Shown: positions 1 through 9,239 of the stretch, one piece after another | Numbering within the stretch: the first letter of the stretch is position 1 | Layout of the letters: every line of letters begins with the position of its first letter | Source: Tilletia caries | Taxonomy: Eukaryota > Basidiomycota > Exobasidiomycetes > Tilletiales > Tilletiaceae | Direction: 5' to 3' | DNA: 20,377 nucleotides | NCBI GenBank assembly: GCA_032718865.1 | Contig: JALUTQ010000002.1 | Span: forward strand, 1-20,377 | The notes under the pieces: generated by a model | The model's input: the letters and a program-made list of their open reading frames with translations, nothing else | What the model was told of the DNA's origin: nothing | Database searches by the model: none | Position numbers and translations under genes: made by a program

Positions 1-1
1 A

Positions 2-1055
2 GACCTCGCCTTCGTCTTCGCCGACAAGGCCGCGCGGAAAGGCCTCGCCAGTGCCGAGTTTGCCTTGGGATACTCGTCGGCACCGAGAAGAGCGTCGAGA
101 ATGCGAAGAAGTGGTACCGCAAGGCGGCCAGCCACAGAAACGCCGACGCACAGGAACGCATCGACGACCTCTCCAAACCACAGCCGCACGAGCTTAGTCG
201 GACGGACCACCAGGCCCATATGGATGCCAAGCTCGTGCGCAAACGCACCCATGCCCAGATCAAGTCGGATCATCAAAAAGCGGGCTCGAGCAGCGGCGGC
301 GGCGGCGGACATGGGCCTGCTGGACACCCGGCTGCCGGTGCGCAGCACAAGCAGGCAGTCGACGTCTCCCGTCGTCAGACCATGAAGATGGTCGATGCGT
401 ATACGTCCGTCTCTGGCCGGCCTGGGCCAGGCATGGCTGCGCCCTGGCTCGAGTCCAGTGCGTCTGTGGTTACCAATAATGGAGCAGGGGGTATCGGAGG
501 CAGGGTCGACAGGAAGCTTCGATGCCCAACATGCCCGCGCATCACGTCCTCACCCGGCCTGTGTCCTCCTCCGCGTCCTCGACGGTGTCTTCCTCGGTCT
601 CCGTCAGTCAGGGTCAACATGGGGCGGGCTATAGTCTGAGCGAGTCGTACCACCACAACCACCAGCCCGTCCCTACTCCAGCTTCGGCAGGGGCAGGCGT
701 AGGGGTAGGGGGGATGGTAGGGACGAGTCCTGGTCGGAAGGTGCTTGCGAAGGTGTCGCCTTCGATTCCGGTTCATGCTACCTCGGCCGCAGGTGCCCGG
801 CCTGGGTTCCCACTGTCGGCATCCGGTGCGCTTCCGGCACTGCCGCAGCCGCAAGGGCAGCAGGGAACAAGACCGAACCACCACCACCACCAGCAGCAGC
901 AGCCTGAGAGGAACAAGGTACCACAGCCACAGCAGCAGCAGCAGCAGCAGCAGGGCGGTCCTCCCCGTCCGGGTGAGCCTGCGTATAGCACGTTTGCTGA
1001 GATGGGCTTTGCGCCTAAACCGAGTGGGGCCGAGAAGGACTGTGTGATTATGTGA
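2..1055 (+). CDS. Chitin synthase activator Skt5/Chs4-like, C-terminal part, broken reading frame
   Basis: Skt5/Chs4 proteins are Sel1-repeat, prenylated activators that recruit class IV chitin synthase (Chs3 type) to the plasma membrane. The left edge opens inside a Sel1 repeat (FADKAARKGLASAEFALGY, about 20-73). The next Sel1 stretch (GTEKSVENAKKWYRKAA) continues in another frame from about 76. A low-complexity Gly/Ser/His/Gln-rich tail switches frame again near 480-520 and ends with AEKDCVIM at 1055. CVIM is a CaaX prenylation box, the same terminal motif I recall for yeast Chs4. The 5' end lies outside the window. The first frame change coincides with loss of a few expected codons between GY and VGTEK, so it looks like a small deletion. 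The second lies next to a G5 run (485-490) and could be a one-base error. Family call fairly sure; whether it is functional is not decidable here. Confidence 0.72.
930..953 (+). repeat. (CAG)8 microsatellite coding for polyglutamine
   Basis: Eight consecutive CAG codons in the low-complexity tail of the Skt5-like gene. They follow a His-rich CAC run and a shorter CAG run (about 879-904). Length polymorphism is expected here; the tail lies between the Sel1 repeats and the CaaX box. Confidence 0.9.
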
Positions 1056-3162
1056 AGTGGAGGAAGCTGGAGGTGGGGTGGGGTGGATTTCTCTCGAGGC
1101 CTCGCGCCTCGCTCGGACGTTTCTTTTGTTTGTTTGTTTGTTACATATGTAGATCTTTGGAAATCATTCCCTTCCATTGGATTCTGATTGTTCGCAATCC
1201 TCCTGACTATGTACTTCGGCCTCATCACCTGGTACTCACGAGGTGCTCTACGAGCTCACTCTTGCCACCGGTAGCAGACTGAGCTTCACCTGAGGTCCAT
1301 CATGATTAGGCGGCTCAAACGCTGAAGCTGGTGCGATTGTAAGGAGAATGTCCCTCGGTCCGAACAGCGATCACCTGCGTTCGAGCGCACCGCTGCAGGT
1401 GGAGGCGAGCTCCAATTATCAGTATCCGGCTTACAGGCCGTCCGGAGGCGTGTTTGGAAGATGTCTCGACGGCCCCATTCGTCAACGAGGAAGGCTAGCT
1501 TCATCATCTGGTCCTTGCCAGCGCTCGTGCCGCCACAGGTCGGGTTCGTCGTCGTCCAGCTCGCCGAACGTTTTCGGCCGTGGGTACAAGGGAACAATCA
1601 GGCGCGGTGTTGTAAGCAGGAGGCCCAGAGGCTATACGGTGCTGAGTGGTTTCCCTTGAGGCTCTGAAGAAGGAGAACCGAAAACTAAAGACATCCCCAC
1701 GGCGCCTCGTGCTTCGGATCGAGTCAGTGATCCTTTGCCCCCAGGTAAATGTAAATGTAATGCCATGACCGTGATCCCCCTTCCGAAGCTCACCCCTCAC
1801 AGCGTGGTGTTGCCGTTGGGTGGGATGTCGGAGAACTCGTTTCATACCGACGGAGGTTGGTATTATCGTATACGTGCGCCGATAGTTCAGGTTATTCCGA
1901 CAAGGATACGGCATGTCGAAAGGAGAGCGAGAGGTCCAGACTCCAGACTCCAGACAGCCTCGCTGACGTTCAGGTAAGGTCGGGGTCCCGGCCTGCGAAA
2001 TGCGTTGGGGCCCAACGGGACCCGATGATCCCGTACCCGTCGATGTCGCATCATTTCTCGTTGGAAAGTAGCAAGGCCTGCAGAACGAAGGAACGAGTAA
2101 TGCGAAAGTCAGAGAGAATGGCCTTCGAAAGAGATTTTTCTGACATAAAGTGTGAGAACGGTCAACAAAGAGGCTTGAAGGAGAAGACCCTGCGCACAGA
2201 AGAGAACGTTTACCTGGCGCTTGTTGATGATTTCGATGTGTGCAAGCGACACCAGTAACCAGTAGGATCGAAGTAGCGGGGCTCGAAACCTTTCCCGTTC
2301 TGTTCTTGATGCTGAGAGGGTTTCGTTGTGGTTCTTGTTGGTGTTGTTGGGGTTCGAGAGTAGAAAATCTATGGACTGTGAGCGTAGATGTTCAGAACGT
2401 GTGACTGAGGAAGCAGGAGTACGGGATGGAAGAGGTGCGATGTGTGATGACCGAGGAGCTTTGGACGACCAAGCAAATTATGCAGGAAGGAGAGCGGTGA
2501 GCGGTGAGCAAAGAAGGAAATGTCCAGAGCAATTCGGAAGCCGGCGGAATGACAATCGATCTGGTAAAGGGACGACCGAACGTTGGACAGTTTCGTGTTG
2601 GGTCACATCTTTTGACTAATCCTTCCCTCAAAGCTGCCATGCGCCTTACAGCATCCGATCCGTTCCTGATCGAGCACGCATCGTACTTCACATCACGTTT
2701 TGCATTGAGACATCTCTTCGCCAGGTGACACCGTCGAGCCTTGGAGATTTGATTGAGGGGGGGCGGAAGAGCTCGCCCACACTCTACAAGGACAAATCCC
2801 AAAGGTGTTTGGTACAACATTGCGCCGGCTTCGCTGAGAATTCCGGTCGGGCTTGACGAAGAACGTAGTGAGCGCGCCCGCACTGAGACCGAGATGCAAT
2901 TCCGCCAGGACGGCAATCGCGGTGAGGACCTTAGGCCTCAGGGCTCATCGCTCCCGTCGCCAATGCTCTGGCGTTCTTCTCGGGCTCTTTGCTCACTACC
3001 TGATGATACTCGACGTTGAGCGCGATCGGCTTCGCAGAGTTGATGGAATCGGCTGCCTCGTGTCGTACGGGATCTCGATGCGTTTCCGCCGCCGGAGTGG
3101 TAGTCACAACCGCACGACGACCGTTCGTCGGTGAAGTACCGGAATCACGATGCTCAAAATGT
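1056..3162. other. 2.1 kb without a recognisable gene
   Basis: This stretch follows the Skt5-like stop codon and lies before the 3' end of the small minus-strand gene. It holds only short open frames on both strands, none of which I recognise. Two minus-strand pieces look slightly protein-like and could be exons or remnants. One is an acidic stretch near 1510-1590 (GELDDDEPDLWRHERW). The other is a hydrophobic stretch near 2840-2935 (VLTAIAVLAELHLGLSAGAL). Neither has a convincing start codon and splice signals. A three-fold CCAGACT-type short repeat lies near 1935-1957. Confidence 0.5.
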
Positions 3163-3640
3163 TTAACCAAACGATACCCGCCGTACCCCAACCCCCAACG
3201 CCGCAAAGGGCGCCGCAATCACCGCCAAGGGCACCACCAAGGGCGCCGCAATCGCCGCCGCGCCGGCTGCCCCCGCTATCAGGAGGGCTTTTTTTTTCTT
3301 GAATCTTGGTACTAGTGTGTGCGAGGGGGGGACGGGAGATGCACCCCTTCCGGGTAGACTGTTAGCGATACAGCGTGTCACGTTTGTCAGTACCGATCCC
3401 ATACCATTCCACATCACATTCCGATCCAATGGACTCACTGCGAGCAGCGGCTCGTTCAACTGGCGGGGAGTGCGGAGACTCCGGTATTGGTACTCCTATT
3501 GGCGGTGCAGCATGTTCCGATAGTCAGTGCCAATCGCATGACCATTTAACATCGTATGCTGACCCAGTGGACTCACCTTGAACGGAGCGCACCGATACGA
3601 GCGCCAGCAGGACCAAAGCAGCGGAATTGAAGATCTTCAT
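3163..3640 (-). CDS. Small secreted or membrane-inserted protein, three exons, function unknown
   Basis: Gene model on the minus strand: exon 1 3577-3640, exon 2 3439-3495, exon 3 3163-3311. This gives 270 nt, 89 residues, in frame as written. Residues 1-22 form a typical signal peptide (MKIF, then a Leu/Val/Ala core, ending SVQG). Residues 23-40 are Pro-rich, followed by a basic patch RFKKKK (43-48) and a long Ala/Val/Leu/Ile segment (49-83) ending GVRRVSFG. Intron 1 is GTGAGT...CCAATAG (81 bp) with a CTGAC branch-like site. Intron 2 starts GTGAGT. As an 80-bp intron ending CTAACAG at 3359 it would match intron 1 end to end, but then the reading frame needs one more base in the G7 run near 3325-3331, giving about 105 residues with the same C-terminus. 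The 127-bp version ending at 3312 needs no correction. The Lys run depends on an A9 tract. No family recognised; effector or membrane peptide are only possibilities. Confidence 0.55.
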
Positions 3641-4942
3641 TCTTCTTGATTCGGATGGGCTGGGACCTTATGATGGTAGATTGTCGAGGCGGGAGAGGCG
3701 ATGTGCGCTGCGCAGGTGAAGGTGAAGGGTCGAGGTTTGTGCACTGGAGTGGTGTGGAAGGATGAACGCGAACTCGGAAGGACCTGCCTGCGTAGCGCTG
3801 ATGTTGATAGATGAGTGAAGGAGGGCTTGCAGTGACTTGAGCGAAGCGGAGAAGCGAAGAAGTGAAAAAGTGAAGAGAAGAGTTTGAGCTCGAAGGACCT
3901 GCCTAGAGCGAAGATAGAGAGAAAGGAGTGGGAAAATGGGTTGTGTGAAAAGGGAGGATACAGCCTCTGGTCCTCTTGACCTTCTTATAAACAGGCTTCT
4001 GTCTCCCAAAGGAACGCGGAAGAAACGGGTGAAAGTGTACCGCTGGCACGTTGAGTTTGCTGTCAGTATTGAGAAGGATGAGAGAAAATGAAGGGAGGGA
4101 GGGACAACAGCCGTATGAGCAGAAGGGCGTCAGGTCTAGGCCCAGACATGACAGCCGTATGAGCAGAAGGGCGTCAGGTCTAGGCCCAGACATGACAGCC
4201 GCTGTGCTCGTTCGGCTGTCGTTACGTGTGCGAAGCCACACAGAGAAGCAGGAGGGTATATCGCTGGCACGTTGAGTTTAATGTGAGTATGAGATGAGAA
4301 GGATGGGAGGAAGCGGGTGTCACTCATTTCGCCACGAATCGAACAAAGAAATAGGGGCCCTGATTTCTGGATTGGGCGACCTTACTGACGCTCTGGTAGT
4401 ACGTGTGACAAGGACAGAATCCGGCGGTGTCTCTCGTGGGGCATACTCCGGGATACAGTCTGCATCGGGAGAAGAGAAGGGCGGCTGATGCGGTGATGGT
4501 CAGATGGAGAAAAGCAAAAAGGAAGCTGGGTACTCTGGGATCGTGGGGAAGAAGGCAGCAGACAGAGAAAATTAGCATGCTGTAAAGAGGAGGGTGAAGC
4601 AATCAGCATCGATTCTCAGTCAAGGGGTTTCTTTGCGCGCCGTCAACGCGCCAACGTCGACTCTGGAGGAACTGTCTTGCTGAGCTCATGCGATTGCGAG
4701 CTCTGGCTTTCATCGACGGAAAGGCATGGGAATGAAATGAGGCCAGCTGAAGCTCCGATCGCTTCGTTGGCGCAGCCGATGGATCGTTCATTTTCCCGGA
4801 GCGTTCCGTTTTTCTCGAGGCAGACACGTCACACGCCCGCACCAAAGCGTCCAGCTTCCAGGCTTCCGGCGTCAGCTCAACACAAAACTGAACAACCCAA
4901 ACCCCAAAACAGCACACAAGCACAACCGCCTCTCTCCTGACA
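3641..4942. other. Intergenic region between divergent genes
   Basis: No gene seen. It separates the small minus-strand gene from the first oxygenase gene, so it should hold both promoters. The last 100 bases before the oxygenase start are C/A-rich with few T (about 4830-4942), as in many fungal 5' leaders. The middle part contains a 44-bp tandem repeat and an 18-base direct repeat (CGCTGGCACGTTGAGTTT at 4041-4058 and 4262-4279). No promoter element can be assigned with confidence. Confidence 0.5.
4107..4194. repeat. 44-bp perfect tandem duplication
   Basis: Two identical 44-bp units (4107-4150 and 4151-4194) beginning ACAGCCGTATGAGCAG. The first six bases of a third unit follow at 4195-4200. 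It is non-coding, between the 18-base direct repeats at 4041 and 4262. Confidence 0.9.
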
Positions 4943-7900
4943 ATGGCTCGGGCTAGGAGATGCAAGAAAAGCACCAAGATCGACGATGGCGGCTCGGAGA
5001 TCGACTATTCGGGGGAACATGAAAAAGATCCAGGCATCGGCGAGACGGAAGGACCTCTGTTCGACCTCGGGAGGGCACTCGCCGCGGAAGACAGCGAGCC
5101 TAGCGAGTTCAGCTTCGGCGGTAGTGCAGACTTCCTTCCTGCTGCGCCCGGTTTGTTCATCGAAGGTGTTGGCAAAGTCGTGCTCCCACTCATCGACGAG
5201 CAACAGGCGGATAAGATCGTCAAGATATGCGAGCCGACGCCATCCGAACCAGAACTCGATACCATCGTCGACACATCCATGCACAGCTCCTGGCAGCTGG
5301 ATTCCTCCAAGGTCAAGCTCCAGAACCCCGGCTGGACCTCCGGCATCCATAAAACACTGCCACTCATCGCCAAGAAGTTCGGCGTCACTGGCACGCCTAT
5401 TAACCTGCACCTACACAAGCTCCTACTCTACAAGGAGGGCGGCCACCATGCGAAGCACCGCGACACGGAGAGGGAGGACCGCTCGTTCGCGACGATGGTC
5501 GTCCAACTTCCCTCCGCGCACAAAGGTGGTCAACTTCAAGTCTTCAAGGACAGCTCGGAGGATCCCATCACCCACAACTTCGGCGCGGAAGCTGGCACGG
5601 CCGAGTACCAGTGCAACTACGCTGTTCACTACGCCGACGTCGAGTATGCAGTCCAGCCCATCACGGAAGGATACCGGATCGCGCTGGTGTACTCGGTCTG
5701 TTGGCCTGCAGACAGCACGCAGCCAGCACCATCCCTTTCTGGCGACAGCCAGGCGCCCATGCTCAAAGCTCTTGCTGAGCTGGCCGATGCCAACCGCGAC
5801 TTCCACTACTACTTCGAGCACGTTTACACGCCCAAAAGCATCAGAGATCTCGGTGTTGGCTGCCTCAATGGTCAAGATCGTGCTCGCGTTGACAAGCTGT
5901 GCGTGTTAAACGCTATGTTGCCTCCTCATCAACGCTTCACTTTCTACTTGGTGGAAGGAGTGCGCAGGGCACATTACTACCGCTTCGATTACAAGGTAAA
6001 CCACGCCGACTGGAAGCAACTGAGTCCGCCGTCCTACAGATTCCTACCGCTTCTTTCCTTGGAGGGAAAGTACGTGGCTGTAGAATCCGTCGACATCGAA
6101 AACAACGATGTTCTCAATCCAGATGGCAAGACACGAATGCAGAGGTGGCGCGGTCACCGCGTCACGACGTTCGAAGAGGATCACAGCAGCGACGACCTCG
6201 ACAAGGACACAACGTTCGAAAAGTACCTGCTGCTCGCCTGGCCGGCCAAGCTGACGGAAGACAAGATGTTCGTGCTCACCGGAGTCGAGGCACACTTCAC
6301 CGGCATGCTCTCAGCTGGGGTTGACCCAGATGCCGTACGGGAGTTTGTGCAGCGTGTCACGAGGGTGAACGCAATAGGCCTACTCAAGGCTGAAAGGGAG
6401 ATCAAGTTCGGCCAGGCTCTGTACCAGCACATCATCTCGGAGCCGCAGCTCTACGACCTTTTCCCCATCTACTTCGACATCTTCCCAAGGGGAACCCACG
6501 GCCCGGAATATCCTACTCGGTTGTCTTACGGAGAATCTCCAGTCTCGACGACGCCTTTCATTGATATCATCCAGATGACCCAGCAGCCTCGCTACTGGGA
6601 GACCTTGGAAGGGAAAGTCATCGAAGCCTTCGCAGGCAAGGTGCTTCCAATCCTGGACTTCATGGAGGAGGTCGGGAAATCAAAGGTCCTAAAGACGGAG
6701 ATGAAGGACCAGCTCACCAAGAAGTTGCTGGCTCTTTTTCGCCAACCCTAACGTTCTCACCTCGGACGCGAATGCTCGAAAGAACGAGAAGCTACTGCAG
6801 CCAAAGCTTTGGTCGGCTGTACTTGCGAACGAAGGATCAGAGTTCGTCGGCAATTTGGCCCGCACGTACGTCGCCCTTTTTCCTCAAGGGGCTTATGCGA
6901 CGACTCAGCCAGAAGGCAATCAGCGATTCGAGGATCTCCTACACTTGGCAACGTCAGTCAGTGCCTGGGACTCGATCAGTCCCACTATCCTCGACGCGTT
7001 CGAGGGCGACTTGTACGGCACGCTCATTTTCATCAGAATGTGCATTGAGCGTTCGCTGCGACGCACGGTGTGGGCGCCGTTTGTCGACATTGCGGTGAAG
7101 TTCTGCGAGGCGCCGGGAAGTCTTATGCAAACAACATCGCACTCGAGCACGACCACGCCCAGACCCCTTTTGTTGAAGGAGTTGTGGGACACGGCGATCC
7201 TGATCGACAGCAAGGCGGAGGACGGCGAATCGGTCTCGGATGCTGCTGTAAAATTGCTCACACGCTACATCACGGAGGCACCGATCGGCCTTGCTGCGGC
7301 AATCGCTCAAGATTTCGAACACGGAGTTGAAGAAGACTTCGACGACCTCATTCACCTGGCGCACAAGTTTCCCAGTGTATGGGAGGCGTCGAAGTCCAAA
7401 GTCTTGAGCATCATGCGCGGAGCGGACCTGAAGCGCTCGCTCGTGTTCGTCCAGCAGTGTCGGCTGGCCAATCTGCCGGAGGCAGTATGGGCCCCAAGTG
7501 TAGAACTCTGCTTGAAAACAGGCGGGATTCCCACATACGATGAGCTCACCGACGAGAGGTTCCAAGCGGCGCTCTGGGGCGTCGCAGTTGATCTGCCAAA
7601 TCTGACTTTGTGTCAGCTGTCGGTGAAGCGCTACCTTGTGCTACCCCTTTTGTTCGCGGAAATCGCGCGCTCAGCATTGATTGCTGCCTGCAAGGCGAAT
7701 TCGCAGGACTTCAAGAGCAAATGCCACCTGCTGGAGCCTTTGCTTAGAGACTGGTCCCACCCAGTACGGCGGGATTTTCACGAGCTACAGAGAAAGTTCA
7801 CAGAAGCGAACAGCTGGAGCACAGCTACGGCCACAATTACCGGCCACCCTTCACTGGCAACCTTCGCGGAGAGCACCGAAACATCGACGAGGATTGGCGG

Positions 7901-8150
7901 ATTTGATAGCCTTGCTGCCGCACGGAAGTGCGCCCAAAGTATCTACTTCAAGAATTGCAAGGGCACTGCCGAGGCTGGCGGTCGTGGCAAAGATGCGTAC
8001 GTCCTAGTCACCAAGGACCTCGACTATGTGAAACAGCTGGAGAGCGAGTATCAGCGGGCCAAGCAGCAGTACGATGATCTTCGGGACTTACTGTCGCAAT
8101 CCGAAGCAGAGAAGGTCGGACCGGCGGTCAAGAAGCGGAGAGCGAAGTAG
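4943..8150 (+). CDS. 2OG/Fe(II) oxygenase-like protein, array copy 1 (one frameshift)
   Basis: Prolyl-4-hydroxylase-type 2-oxoglutarate oxygenase-like domain at about residues 75-255, followed by some 800 residues of unassigned sequence. Visible motifs: KLLLYKEGGHHAKHRDTE with H172 and D174 as the HxD metal pair, VVQLPSAHKGGQLQVF as the core strand, and TEGYRIALVYS with R245 as probable 2-oxoglutarate anchor. The position where I expect the distal His (DxEHxV) is Tyr235 (DVEYAV). The C-terminus is a coiled-coil-like stretch (about the last 60 residues) and a basic tail KKRRAK, a possible nuclear signal. Start chosen at ATGGCT after CTGACA, a good context. The frame stops at 6749-6751 because of a CCC run (6746-6748) that is CC in copies 2 and 3. 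Without the extra C it continues to 8150, about 1068 residues, no introns. Residues 1-61 differ from the other copies. Substrate unknown. Confidence 0.82.
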
Positions 8151-8403
8151 TGTGGACGAGATGGCTTCAACGATTAAAGGCTTCCCAATAGATTTGCAAT
8201 TCTTCTACTTTCACTCGCTCTTAAACTCTGGTGCCTTTTGGGAAGGTCTGAAGCAAAGTACAAGTAGATTGATGCTGCCGGGTCCGCAGGTCCATCGGCA
8301 ACATAATGTACAGAAGTTCTTGAGAGTATGTTTAGAATTCGGTGCTGCCGCATTCCCCGTCTGAGTATGTACTCAGTTAACCAGAAGCTTTTTCGACGTC
8401 TGA

Positions 8404-9239
8404 TCACTGCTGTGTGTTCCCTTGAGTAACGACTTGGCCTCTCGTAAACACCGCGCAACGTTGGGAGTCAAGGTGCTCCAGTCGTTCCGCTCGTTCGTCA
8501 GCTTCTTCGACGAGCGTCAAAAGTGGCTCTGTGATGACAAGATCGGCTCGGGCATGGTACTTAGACCGCACTCCGAGAGCCACGCCCGCTCAGGCCCGTA
8601 CAGAGTCGTTGATTGGTTGACCATCGCCTTCTGGAACGTCCTCTGCAGCTGTTGAGCAGGAAGGAAGGCAGTATCGTCGGTGGGCAGATTTGATAGGTGG
8701 AGTGTGACAATCGCCACAGTCACAAGCCGAAGCGCCAACGATCGTCGTCAAGAACGGCTTGATCGCGTCTGCTGAAGTCCGGTGCACGACTTTGGACAGT
8801 CCCAGAGCACTCTGTCCTTGTTGTTTGGCAGTGCCTGGTGAGTGAAGAGACACAGGTCGGATGACTGTAGCTTCGTACGCAAGCCGGTTCTAACCAGCAG
8901 GCAGCAAACTCACCGTCCATCAAGCCTGCGAGGAAGACAGGGAACAAAGGCCCGGCTCCCTTCGGTAGGCAAAAGTCGGGTAGGCCCTGACTGGGCGTGC
9001 CAACGTTCTGGACTGCTCGTCTCAGCAGTATCTAAAGAAGCGTACAGAAGAGACAGTGTCAGCTCTTCGGATCAGGGCTTCCTTGGAGTACCAGCAAGAA
9101 AAAAAAGGTACTGACCACAAGCTGCTCCATCTCGTCCTTGGTGACGGCCTTCAAGCTTGCATCAAGGGCGGAGTCGAGTTCCTTGTGTCTCGCTTCTTCG
9201 ACAGGGCGGGCCCCGCTTATTGGAAGACAGCTACTTAGC
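8404..9239 (-). pseudogene. GCN1 C-terminal fragment, decayed, array copy 1
   Basis: Gcn1 is the ribosome-associated HEAT-repeat protein that activates the kinase Gcn2. Minus-strand exons at 9116-9239 (LDSALDASLKAVTKDEMEQLV), 8914-9031 (LLRRAVQNVG, then FCLPKGAGPLFPVF, then AGLMDG) and 8834 downward (ALGLSKVVHRTSADAIKPF) follow the Gcn1 order CLPKG...GLMNGT...RTSAD.LKPF. They join in frame through introns 9032-9115 (GTCAGT...CTTTAG) and 8835-8913 (GTGAGT...CACCAG). After KPFLTTIVG the similarity is spread over three frames (CGDCHTPPIKSA, LQRTFQKAMV, AGVALGV...KYHARADLVITE), with a TGA at 8590-8592 where an Arg is expected. No start of the 2,600-residue family is present. Retained introns point to DNA-level duplication, not retroposition. 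The parent gene should be elsewhere in the genome. Confidence 0.7.

Noticed and set aside
2392..2935. Minus-strand open frame of 174 codons and overlapping hydrophobic stretch
   Set aside because: No recognisable family, no convincing start or splice sites, and the hydrophobic stretch is in another frame from the long one; left as unassigned.
3962..3995. TATAAA/TTTATAAG-like site as promoter of the small minus-strand gene
   Set aside because: It lies about 345 bases from the start codon with no supporting elements; AT-rich chance match cannot be excluded.
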